Positions 24,301 to 37,500 of a DNA stretch of 64,000 nt are shown piece after piece. The translations under genes and the position numbers were made by a program. Source of the stretch: Cryptomeria japonica (Eukaryota; Streptophyta; Pinopsida; Cupressales; Cupressaceae). How positions within the stretch are numbered: the stretch's first letter is position 1; each line of letters begins with the position of its first letter. The stretch is taken from contig NC_081410.1 in assembly GCF_030272615.1 (NCBI RefSeq), positions 252,759,533 through 252,823,532 of the forward strand. The letters are read 5' to 3'. Under the pieces are notes generated by a model. The model saw nothing but the letters and a program-made list of their open reading frames with translations, was not told the DNA's origin and did no database searches.

Positions 24301-25224
24301 GGGAAGAAAACTTTTGCAATATTCCGAGCCCTTCCTTAAATAAGGCATTTAGGTACAAGTACATGAAAAAGAGGATAAAACGAATATGCACGGTGATTGA
24401 GAAAAATAAAGTAGCTTTGGAGCACATTGGCATGTCCCTTTAAAAGGAGGTTGATAAGTGGCAAGATATATAAAGATTAGAATATAGGATGCTCTTATCA
24501 AATTGCAAGTGGGATCTACATAGAGACAAGATATGGGTAATGATATCTTAATGGAATTTGGTATATTCTCCAACAAGCGCAAATTCCCAACAAAACAGAT
24601 TTCAATCGTTTTAAATTAGGTTCTCACTCTAGGTACAATACAACTTATAAGGTAGACGAGGAATGCATGAATGGTTTAGCGGGTGGGAATTCAAACCGCC
24701 TTTGGGTATTCCGGGAAAGGACGGAAGGTACTAGTGATAAGTTGTTTGTAAAACGTATAATCAATTATATAAGAGTGCAGAGATGCATTCTGTTTTATGC
24801 ATGCTAACGAGCGTGAATAGACCACCGCCATTGACGTTGCGTTAAAGGCGGGTTCGAATTCTTTTCTAAGAAATTTTCTATTCGTCAGGATTGCACCAAG
24901 ATTCATGGCATTGATTTTCAGTGTGCCTGCTGTGAGTATTTTTGCAAAACCTATGTGCATGCAAGCGCGAATTTTATAGGAAGGCGTGGTGTGGTGGTTT
25001 TGCAGTGGGGGTAAGGAGGAATTTGATCCGATCCAGCATAGGGGTGTGAGAAATCGGAAGGGGAAGAGGCATAGGAGAGCCTAGGAAGAGTTGTGTGGAA
25101 GGTGGAGCGGGCCAGGCGTTGAGGCGTTGGGGGGCTCAGAGGCTTGCTGTATGTCAGATAGTAAAAACAGCAGCGGCAGAAGTAGAGAGAGAGACGGCTT
25201 CGGCGCACTTGCAAACCCATCGCA
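24301..25224 (+). promoter_or_regulatory. Upstream region and probable 5' UTR of the amine oxidase gene
   Basis: Base composition changes from AT-rich to GC- and CpG-rich from about 25000 onward, as at the 5' end of an expressed plant gene. A TTTTATAGG at about 24968-24976 could act as a TATA box. A short AGAGAGAGAGAC run (25183-25194) precedes the ATG and is common in plant 5' leaders. The transcription start cannot be fixed by eye. Confidence 0.4.
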
Positions 25225-25501
25225 ATGGCCTCAGCTCAGAAAAAAACGACGGTATGCTGCTCGCCAGCCGCATCATCCCCTTCCTCTGACATCTCAGGCA
25301 AGGCAAAGGCAAAGGCACAGGCACAGGCAACGCCAGCGCCAGCGCAGGCTGCCTCGCTGTCACTGCGGCGCGAGGCTGCTTCTGGTGAGGTGCCACTGGC
25401 AGCAGAATGGGCCGACGTCAAGGGAGATATCATCGGAGATCCACGACAGAGGAATGTCGCCTCTAGAATGCCCGATGCCTCCAAGCCTGCTGCAGGCAAA
25501 G
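25225..25501 (+). CDS. Amine oxidase exon 1
   Basis: Codes residues 1-92 and the first base of codon 93; donor G|GTAAAT. Low-complexity Ala/Lys/Gln stretch at about residues 26-43 ([17 protein letters not shown]). Much more GC-rich than the rest of the gene. Confidence 0.88.
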
Positions 25502-28500
25502 GTAAATCTTCAGCAACTCTGCCTTTTTTACTTGTTATTTCGTTTTTCTTTACAGTTTTCGTGCTCGTCGCGTAAGTTTGTCACCTGCTTTCTTTCCGTG
25601 GTTAAAAAATCTCATCGGCGTAAGCCGTTTTGCGTATCATCTGACGCTAACGAGATAAATGACTCTCATTTGGTGCAATTTTGAACAAAGCTTTCCAACC
25701 TTCTTGTTGTAGATTCTCAAAGATATGGTCGGATTTGTTCATTTGAAGCGTTTTGCTGGTTATTTTATACGTTCGTTATCTGGCTTCTCCCTTAGAAGTT
25801 TCCCTGCACTGGATCTTTCAAGAAAAAATAGTTTTCAAGATTCTTGCCCTCAAGATTTTTGCATTCAAGTGTTTTGCCGTTTATTGTTTTTGTTCATTAA
25901 TCTAATCTACCGTTTTAGTTGAAATTTACTGTCCTTGGCAACTCTGTAGTTATTTTATCGAGAAGAAAAAACAAAACTTTTAGGTATTTAAATGTATCTT
26001 TTCCTGAAATTAAGATAATCGTCGTCCTCGACGATTTATTTTACGAAGGGTGTCCTTTATTTTTGACCTTTTCAAAGTTTCAGTCTGTTTGTTTAGAAGC
26101 CCGTTATAATGCAAAGTCTAGGTTTGTTTTGTTGTATTATGTTGCAGCTTTAAAAATATTGTTAAAATAATATTTTCTAGGGAAGTTAATTGGTCAATTA
26201 TCTGTTTTGTATAATTTAAGAGATCTGACTTGTTATTTGAATCAGTCCTATATAAATTATCCTATTTGTTCGCTTAAAGATTTTTGTTTCTCAGTCTGTG
26301 AGTGTTTAATGTGATTTTGAAATAAATGCTTGTTAGGATCGTTTGCATCTCTTTGAATGGTATTTGGATTACCGTTTTCATCTTGTTAATGATTTTTTCA
26401 AAGAAGTTTGCTCCTCTGTAAAGTTTCGGTTGGTTGACTTGCATTATGCAGATTGATTAGTAATAAATGCATCAGATTCCAACATGTCTGTCGCAGCAGG
26501 GAATCTTTAACCCGATAGAAAAGTAAATGCATGTAATTGTTCTAAGACATGCTCTGCTTCACTCGCCTTTTGTCCAAGAATTTTAGTTTTTTAATTTGGG
26601 CCGATTAATATTGATAAGTAGCCTTTTTTTTTTTAATTAGGCACTCTTTACTACAGATGCAGTGTTTTTATCTTTAATTTCACTGTCAGTTCCCGAGCTT
26701 TACCCATTATTTTTGCAGTTAGTAGGCCCTTACTGATTTTCCTTGTATCACCACTTTCCTGACGTTCAATGATGTAAATGTTATTATGGGCTTATATTAT
26801 TTAGGAATTACAATGAGTCAATTAGCGCTCTAGCAATACAAATTCAATTAGAGTGTAATATCTGGAAATAAAAAATATGGGGATTGACCTTCCAAGAGGC
26901 ACCTCTCAAGTCTGGAGTGATTTATTTAATTTAATTAGTATCGTTCTGTTTAGGGATTTCTGGGACTTCCACGACTTGATTGGGATGCAGTTGTTGCTTA
27001 TCTATGTCTCGTTGAAGATGTGTGCTCCTGTTGTATGAAGGGGTTGGCCTATAAAATTAATTTGCATTTTTTTAATAGGAAAATAAAGAAAAGTTGGATA
27101 GTTTAAGTTGCTATTATGTAACAAGGGAATGGTTAAATATGTATTTTGTGAAGTAGATGGGTACAAGTTATTCGATCCATTAGTGAATTTGTATTCCAAT
27201 GGCATCTGCTCGGAGTTATTGTTCTTTATCTTTGGGAAGGGATGTGCCTTTTTGTGATGAATGCTTCAAAACATCACTTTCCCATGTTCTTATTTTACCG
27301 ATTGTTTAACTAATTAGTAATTGCTGCAATAATGATTCCTTCCTAAAGGTCGCTTACAGGTATGGACCTGTAACCATCAAACAAATTTGGATTGTTGGGG
27401 CTATATTTTTTTTCAACGTGCTGATTGATTTCATTAGAGCCATCAAGTGGTATTAGCTTTCCAATCTTAATATTCTAATTTCTGACAGACATTATGTTAT
27501 ATTTGTTCTGTTGTTGTAAAAAGTTGAGGGAAGATTTAATTCTGTGATGGGTGGTTACCTCAGATTAGCGAGACAACCTTTAAGTATTCTACATCTGATG
27601 GAGGATGATGAGGATATCTAGCAGATCTTAAATTGGCTGTTTAGCTCAATTTTGCAATTCTGCCGTGTCTTGCCTGGACCTGTATTTATTGTACATTTGG
27701 TTGGAGGTCAGAGTATATCTAGCAGATCTCAAACTTATCAACTTCGCTTGTTTTAATGCATTTTACTTTGCTTGATATTAAGTCCTTCTGTCTGAACGTT
27801 ACCACTCCTGTCAAATAGTGTCTTTGATGGTCATGGAATATCTATGTTGCTTGGGCAGCAACTAGAGCCTACAAGATGCAACCAAGGTTTAATTAATGTC
27901 ATTCAGTTTTTCTTATATGCAGTCTTCTTTGCTTTTTAATAGAGGATGCCAAATAGATGACATTGTTCTTGTTTGTCTGACTGCTGCTGCTTGTAATCAA
28001 TTTTATGATAATTTGGTCATTGATCTGCTTTGTACTACACTCTTGTATATCTTGTAATTTGGCTTCAAGCTTGCTTGCATTTTGTTTCATGACTTGGAAA
28101 TTGTTAAAAAGCTGCCTTTGTTGGAAGTGGTTGAATATCAGCTCTAACTTTTATACCAAAGAGAATTTGTTAATACATGTGCTTTATCCATCCCAAGGAT
28201 TTGATTGTACTCTGTTTTTCTTGTTTTGTCCCGAATAACTTGAGAGGAGAACATTTGTATTTCTATTTGCTTTGATGTTTTTTGTATTACTGGGCCCAGT
28301 TTCCTTTTTAATGGCTGCAGCCCAACTTGAATAGCCTTCAGCATGACTCTGTTCCCTGCTTCTTTGGCATGGCTTGCATCGGTTAACATGCTAAATGTTA
28401 TTTGTGTAAATAGGTAAATGCTGCTTGTTGCTTGTCTCAATAGGATGTATTTTTATTTTAATCTTTTGAATTGTTTGCCTGCTTGGTGCTTTTCTGTTTG

Positions 28501-31500
28501 ACTATTATTCTTGTAAAAGTTGTTAGAACTTGTTGGCTCCATTCAATTTCTGGTAATGAAATATTTGTTGGCTGATATAGAGGTAAAAAGAACTAAAGAA
28601 ATCAGTAGATAAGTGCTGTCAGTTTCACCACACTTAAATATAATCAGATTCTTCTAAAAAAATTATTTGATAATACAGAGGTAAGAATGACCAGAAGAAA
28701 TCAGTACATCGCTGTTCCATGTCTGCCCACTTAACTGGCTACCTGTTGGTCTCCAACTTAGGCCTTTATAAACCAGTCATACCAGCACTTGAATGATAGC
28801 ATGATTCAGAGTGGCAACTAATGTGCTTTCTCTCAAATTCCGTTGCGTAGGTACTGGAGTGCAAATGATGCGAGCTGAAACAAAACATCCTTTAGATCCA
28901 TTGTCTGCAGCTGAAATTGCTGTGGCAGTTACAACAGTCAGGGCAGCTGGGGAAACTCCTGAGGTTTGTTTTATATTTCATAATGAGAAAATTATTGTTT
29001 AAAAATTTAAATCTTAACTTTATGTGTTTACATTGGTAAAATACTATGTTAGATGCTTTAAAATGCAGAAATTGCATTCAGATTTTAGCTGGTAAATTTA
29101 GTGTTTCTATCATTTTCAGGTGCGGGATGGCATGCGATTTATTGAAGTGGTTCTTAAAGAGCCAGACAAGCACATTGTTGCATTAGCAGATGCCTACTTT
29201 TTTCCACCCTTTCAACCTTCACTACTTCCGAAAACCAAAGGTGGTCCAGTGATTCCTCGTCAACTTCCTCCTAGGCAAGCTAGGATTGTTGTTTATAATA
29301 AGCGCTCAAATGAGACCAGTGTTTGGACTGTTGAATTATCGGAGGTTCATGCAGCAGCTCGTGGTGGTCACCATAGAGGGAAAGTCATTTCATCAAAAGT
29401 TGTTGAAGATGTACAGCCACCTATGGTATGTCCTATGTACTTATTTATGAGTGATCTATTCTGGTCACTTGCAGACACAAATATAACTGGTTTCTTTCTT
29501 TCTTTCTTTCTTTCTCTTCTAATATAGGGAAGTTTATATTTTATACGCTTAGGCAATATTGAGGTTTTTTCTTGAGATTTTTTAGCTAAGCCATTCCCTG
29601 ATTTGAGTTTTAGAGGTATCTCTTGATGTTACTAAATTATTACATGGCTACTTAGCTTAAGCCATTCCCTGATTTGATTTTTAGAGGTATGTCTTGATGT
29701 TACTAAATCATCACATGGTTACTTGCTATTTTCTGATACATCTATAATTCTTCTTGGTTGGGATTTTAGTGATGGCATTTTTAGCAGATGCATGTCTATC
29801 CTTTAATGTTCATGGAATTTAGGTTCTAGTCTTGCGATGCTGGTATGTGCTGTTTCAAGACTTATTTATTATGCTTAAGTAGTTTGTTTGCTTCATATTC
29901 TTTTTTCCTTTGTCTGTTTTTACAATTCTTGACTTCATAGTTTTTGTAATACAGGCTGGATTACAAATGGCTGCAAGTAACAGGTGTCAATGTTATCGAT
30001 TTGACCTTTTAGTCTTTTACAGTAAATTGTATAGTGGGCAACATCCTTGAATTATCATATTGTTAAGTAGCCATCTCTAAGTTTTGATATTTGTTGTTTT
30101 AAGGCTGATCCACCTTCATTGATCTTCTCGGGAGTTGAGTTGATATCTATGAACACATTGAGCAGAGCATACATTATTTTTATGCGATATAAAGTTGTGA
30201 AGCTGAACATCCTATAGGATAGTGATGATTTGTCAAGAACCAACTGCGTAGGATATTTTGTGCTGCCCTCAGATTGTGTATGCAGAATGTTTCAAGTGAA
30301 ATTTCACACTAATTTGCTAAGTGTGAATAATAACCATTAGCCAAATTTCCACATTGTATATACTTCAGAATTCTAAATGCTTCTGGCAGTGCAGCTCTGC
30401 AGCTTTTACACATGATGTTGAATGATATGAGAAGGTATAACTTGCAATTTTAATTCACCTCATGTATATTGCAAGGGCAAAATCTAACATGTTCTTGCAT
30501 TTTCTAATCACTTTATGTCGAAGGCCAATGCATATATTGACTTCCTGTAATATTTAGGTTATTGGCCCCTGGTGGCCAAAGTAATATAGCATAGATGGCA
30601 CGAGGACAACTGTTTGGTAAACTATTCATCTCATTTTTCATTGGAATAGTACAGCTAAATACTCAGTTGACTGGATACGTTTTCTATCTGAATATTAGCA
30701 GGAATTCAAATCACCTCTGAAGTGGGCTTCTGCACACCACAGAGAATGAGTGTAAGCTCTCCTATGATTTGTATCTTCTTGTTTTTATTCTTTTCTGTTG
30801 TTGCTTCCATAATCTGAGCACTAACAGGACTTGGGAGCAACTATGAATTAGACTTCTTTCTGTCAATTTCTGAGTGTAAATTTTCCTGTTATCGCATTTA
30901 CTTTTTAACCTCTTACTTTTTGCTTAATAAAAATCTTAGGTGATGTTGTGTCCGACCTTTATCAACATTTTGGGAGTCTGTGAGAACCATTCTTAGGATT
31001 CTGTACTTGGGTCACATGTGCTTATACCCCATTGTTGTTATGTCACAATCTTCCACAAACAACCTTGCTAAATCTTTGCCCAGTCGATGTCCCATTGTAT
31101 TACGATGAGGAAGATTGGAAGTTGGGCCCTACTTTTATGAGTCCCCCCCATTACAATTACATTATAACCCTGTTGGCATTTTTAAGCCCATTCATGCTCT
31201 TTGCCATGACACTCCTTTTAACACTAATTGACACCAATTTTCTGCACTCTTTCACTTTGTCTTTTTTGAATAACATAAATGAAATGTGAGAAACCCTATT
31301 TCTTGAGCAGAAATTATAGTACATAGAGGATGAACTCGTGATATAATTCTTCTTTTTCCATTCTATTTTCTCCTTTGGTTATGTTTTCATTGTTTGGCCT
31401 TCTAATATTTTAGAGCTTTTAAAAAGCTGGAACTTGTGTTTCACCTCTCATTTTTGTTCATGATTATTAATTTATTATTGGAACCAATTGGTGGAAGGTC

Positions 31501-34500
31501 TCTTACATTGTATTGCCATTTCTTCTATTTTAATATTACATTTTTTGCTGTTGTTTGTTTATTCTATAAACTTTTGTATTAGAAATATATTTTCATTGTG
31601 TTGAGCAGGGAAGGATTTATTATTTAAGGTATAGAATGAGAAGTTTATGGTTGAAGCCTGTTGCAATGCAGCTTTGATGGATAATGAGTGATTTTTAAAA
31701 ATCTCTTGGATTTGGTCCAGGATGCAATGGAGTATGCTGATTGTGAGTCTGTTGTCAAGGATTATGGCCCTTTCAAGGAAGCAATGAAGAAGAGAGGTAT
31801 TGAAGATATGGATCTGGTAATGGTGGATCCATGGTAAGTTGTCTATTATTTTCTGCATTTTTTTGTAATTTCATGCTTTTAGCAAATGTTTTACTTACGT
31901 TAGCCAGAATGTGTGCCTTTAGCATCTTCCATTTAATAAATGTCACTGGATTAAATCATCATCTTTTCAGGTGTGTTGGATACCATGGTGAAGAAGATGC
32001 TCCAAGTCGAAGGCTAGCTAGGCCACTTATATTCTGCAGAACTGAAAGTGATTGCCCAATGGAGAATGGATATGCTCGACCAGTGGAGGGCATACATGTT
32101 TTGATTGATATGCAAAAAATGATGGTGATTGAGTTTGAAGATCGAAAATTAATTCCTTTGCCACCTCCAGATCCCCTCAGAAACTATACTGCAGGAGAAA
32201 CTCGTGGAGGAGTGGATCGAAGTGATCTCAAGCCTTTACATATTGTGCAATCAGAAGGACCAAGTTTCCGTGTCAATGGCTTCCATGTAGAGTGGCAGAA
32301 GGTTGCATTGTTTTTCTTTCTTTTTGACCAAATGTTAAGATGCATGATATTTATTATTCAGAATATATAAAAAATTTCAGTGCTGAAATTGTATCTCCTG
32401 TCACATTCAGTGGAATTTTCGGGTAGGTTTTACCCCAAGGGAGGGACTGGTTATTCATTCTGTTGCATATGATGATGGTAGTAGAGGTCGTAGATCTGTT
32501 GCACAGAGACTGAGTTTTGTTGAGATGGTTGTTCCTTATGGGGATCCAAACGAGCCACATTATAGGAAAAATGCGTTTGATGCTGGAGAGGATGGTCTGG
32601 GTAAAAATGCTCATTCTTTAAAGAAGGTAGTATACAAAAAACTATATGAATTTTGTTTTTAATTGCTTCAATATCTGTTCTATAAAATGTAGCAGGAATT
32701 GCAAGTTTTGTACAAATGCATTTGTTTTATAGAAGATGTGAGAAACTAGTTGTTTTCTTTCAAATATACACAAAAAAACCTTAATAACAAATGTCAAATG
32801 ATATTGCTTGTGTTAGGGGTGTGATTGTCTGGGTTATATAAAATATTTTGATGCACACTTCACAAATTTCACTGGAGGAGTCGAAACTATTGAGAATTGT
32901 GTCTGCTTGCACGAGGAAGATCACGGGATTCTTTGGAAACATCAGGATTGGAGGACAGGCTTAGCAGAGGTTCGCAGATCTAGGCGTCTAACAGTGTCCT
33001 TTATATGCACTGTTGCAAACTATGAATATGGCTTCTTTTGGCACTTCTATCAGGTACAAATTTGGTTTCATTTGGAATTTTCATCAGGTTTTGATTCCAT
33101 TCTTTTCTCTTGAAAGTCTACGTGATGACCAACATGTTGCTACTGTTTTGATATATAGAGATAAGCATCAAGCATTCATAATAAGGAGAACTAATAAGTT
33201 GCAAACATATAAATGCAAAGTTGGAATCGAAGAGAATGGATGGCAAGAATTTAATTCAGTTTATTTCGACTCATAATTTATTAATTTATAATGATATAAT
33301 CTCAAAAGATATAATGGTAATTTAGAAAACATATAAATAAGAGGAGCATCAATGAATTAAGAAAAAAATACTAATAATTAGTTTTTAACTTTGAAGTCTA
33401 CAAGAAAAGTAGAGTTTTTGAGCTATTCATGTTTGTTCCTTCGATTTAAAGGAGTTTCTTTATGTTGAAAAGTTTATGTACACGAGTAATTTTTAAAAAT
33501 AACTAAAATTAATGATATTTATTATTTTTTGAAGTTGATTTCTCTTTATTATTTTAAATGCAGGATGGTAAAATAGAAGCAGAAGTTAAACTTACGGGGA
33601 TTCTCAGTCTAGGGACACTACAGCAAGGTGAAACAAGAAAGTATGGAACAATGATTGCTCCTCGTTTATATGCACCTGTGCACCAACACTTTTTTGTTGC
33701 TCGTATGGACATGGCTGTAGACTGCAAACCTGGTGAAGCAGTGAATCAGGTTGAGTGTTTTGTATATTGAATTTAGAATTATGGTATATGAAGGATTTTG
33801 GGGTCTCCTTATGGTATTGTGTCATTGGCTATACCAAGAGATTGTGCCATCTCAACTAATGATATTTTTAGTGTCTGCAAATGTATTTAGCTTTACTGGG
33901 GTTAATATATCAATGGTAGACTTCCACAGTTGGAATGTTTTGGAGAAAAAATAATTTGCTCACCTTTGCATTGTATAGTGATACTTTCTTTTTGTGGTAT
34001 CGTTAATAGATAAAAAATTTGCATGTAGGTTGTGGAGGTGAATGTTGAAGTTGAAGAACCTGGTGCCAATAATATTCACAACAATGCATTCTATGCTAAA
34101 GAAGAGTTATTACGAACAGAATTGCAAGCTCAGCGAGACTGTAATCCATTGACTGCACGCAGCTGGATTGTGAGAGCTCTGCACCCCTTGGAAATTCTTT
34201 AGTGCAAGTGGTTTTAAAAAAAAAGTTTTTTATTTTCTCTTGATGCAAGAGTTTTTACAGATTCATTGCTCCAAGAGTAATTATGCCCTTTTGATTATTT
34301 TTGTGGTCTAGTATAACTCTTCCCTTGAGCTTATTTTTATCTGCCATTAAAAAAATTAATTGCTGGCATGATTATCTTTTTTTTGGAATTTTCATGTAAA
34401 TGATTTTGTTTTAATAGTTTTTCTCAGATTATTTTTGATGTTTTTGTTTCTTGATCTCCCTGACATTTTGGTTATCTTCAATGGCCCCACTGTTTTAGGA

Positions 34501-37500
34501 AATCTGTTCAAGGCCATAATCTCTCACATGCATGGACACTTTATTACTTGGAACATGACAAGTATAAGATTGAATGATATGTAGTTCTTGTGAATGATAT
34601 TCATATGAGCTATTGTGTTTTTCCCTAGGGAAGCCTACAAACTATTTTTACTCCACAGAGTGATGGTATCTTCAAACAATCATATTATGTTTACTATAGA
34701 TGAACTATTTTACCCTTTTGTGATTAATACCTTTATTCTTTTATATGATGTTGGTTGCAATGCTGGAAAGTTGGAAACACCTGGAGACTCCATTTGGGAA
34801 TATGCTGGGAAGCACAATTCTCCCCTTTTTTGGTATTAATGCCTTTATTCTTTTATATGATATGGGTTTACTGGAAACACCTGGAGACCTGGAGACTACA
34901 TTTGGAATATGTTGGGAAGTAGGAATGGTTTAGTAGGTTTGGAAACTTCTGGAGGCCTAGAGACTTCATATGGGAATTGATTGGGGAAGTAGGAAGGAAT
35001 GGTTTAGGAGGTTTGGAAAGGTCTGGAGGCCTAGAGACTTCATTTGGAAATCAGTTGAGGCAGTAGGAATGGCTTAGGAGGTTCTTGCTGTCCTCAAAAG
35101 TGATTGACAAACTACATGGATGGGAAAAATAATTCAAAACCCTAGGAATCTTTATCGTCCATTTTTGTGTCAGTTTTCCATTTGTAACAATGCCCTACCC
35201 AAGTTCCCTTCTAGTAGTTGACCTAGGCTATTTCCATTTCACTTTCATTCCTTGGGGAAGTTATGTTCTGATTTCTTCTGCAATTTTGCCAGTCAATTCT
35301 GTGCTTTATTCTCTGAAATTGCTTAGGTCATTATATTGATACAATGATATTACTTAAGATCAAATCCAATAGTTATACACTGAAAACTAAGGGCAGGTCC
35401 TATGTATAAGCTGGCTGGTAATAGCTGGGGTTTTGATTTGTGTTTGGATGGGTTTATGTAACAACCCTCAAATTGCAAACCCAAAATTTTATTGTTTATA
35501 ATTAGTAGTAATCATGTTAATAGTATGTTACTACAAGTACAAATAGATAAATATTAAATATAAAATCATTCTTACAACAAGTTAACCTCATAAATTTGTC
35601 CATGGATTAACTAAAATATTAAAAACTAAGTACAATCAGATGAAGGTACAAACAGATGAAGGTACAATCAAATCATATTATAACCAATGAATAATATACA
35701 ACAATATAGGCTTCAGGCCCCATAACTATGCAATAGTTGCTAATTACAACAAGTACAAATAGATAAATATTAAATATAAAATCATTCTTACAACAAGTTA
35801 ACCTCATAAATTTGTCCATGGATTAACTAAAATATTAAAAACTAAGTACAATCAGGTGAAGGTACAAACAGATGAAGGTACAATCAAATCATATTATAAC
35901 CAATGAATAATATACAACAATATAGGCTTCAGGCCCCATAACTATGCAATAGTTGCTAATTACAATAAGCTCAAAATACAATGTATGTTAGATTGGGCTT
36001 AAAAAGATTTATCAAGAAAGCTAAAAGAAAGCACAAAGGATGAGAAGACCAATATGAAAGAATGATAGCATTCCATTCAAGGATGCATATGCAAAAGATA
36101 TCGATCACAAAATACAAAGAAGACCATGCTTATATAGAACAAGACAATATGCATCAATGGCGGAAACTAAATAAAGGTAGACATTAATGATAGATGGATC
36201 TAACTAAAGTCAGACATGCATGATAGGTAGAGATAACTAGATGAACTAACATGATAGGAGTGTAACTCAACTAAAAATAGAGATGAGTTTCAATCAGGTA
36301 AATAAGACATCAGCATGACTGATTGACACAACTATGAAAGTGAGCATATCCTAACTAGGTGCATATAATGCAATATAGAAATATATAAACTAAATTTAAG
36401 AACACAATGCACCAGCAATGTAGTGATACTCCAAGTAATGTCCAACTCCATCCTAAGATCCAACGGCATATGCAGAAGTTGATATGAATGAGATGAACCT
36501 TATCCTCCCCTACTGCCAACTTGGATTGAAGTGGTAAACAAACAGTCTAGTCCATGAAGCAATACTATTAAGTTACAAGGATTATCTTTCTTAGATTCAT
36601 TCATAGCCATGTTCACAAACATATATGGCCATAATTATAAGTGTCAACCAATCAAATAATCATTCACAACACTTTACAATACTATTAAACACATCATAAG
36701 CAAACAGCACTTTACAATTCACATATAAAATCAAGAACACACATTAAAGACATACACAAGAACACACATTAAGGACATACAAAAGATAACGAAACAAAGT
36801 CTCCTAACATGTTACAGGAGTAACATAAATATCACAAGACTCCTAATGGTATCTCAAACAACATTATGATCCATTTCCCATCAAGTAGTCAATGACTTAT
36901 TCCTACACAGAATGATATGACAAAGTGCTTTGCCTCTCTCAGAGCACTTTACCTCCCAGGTAGAGTTGGCTGCAGTTCATTGATAGCTCATAGGTCTTCA
37001 CATAGAGGATCTCTTGGCATATGGTAGTAGATGGACAACTAATGCAAAAACGATATATGGACCTATCCTCTATTCCACTATGACTATGTGTCATGTGATG
37101 TGGTGTGTTTATAGCAAGAAGAATATCTTAAGCGACATAATATGTAGTAGCAGAATCATCGTCCACTACAAGGATATTCACACACATACATCTCAAAAAG
37201 TAGTAAAATATCAAAATCTCACAAATGGAATACTATCAACATTCCACTTTGATTGAAAATTAGATTAACGTCTAAGATTACATCTCATATACTTTTTCCA
37301 TTTCAAAGCCCGTAAAGAAAGTACTTGTTTTACGATAGAAGTTAGAACAACAATATTTTTCCAAAAATCAAACACTCAAAATAAGAAAGCATTCATTTCC
37401 AGCCAAACTTTGACAGTTTTGTGGTCTCAACCTGAACAGTGCAGTCTCTACCTTAAAATTGCAGTCTTGTCATAAGGATTTTCTGTAATTTTCTGATCAA

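Noticed and set aside
25091-25684. Longer open frame of 197 codons overlapping amine oxidase exon 1
   Set aside because: Arg/Gln-rich shadow of the GC-rich exon in another frame; the frame from 25225 joins exon 2 correctly and fits the family.
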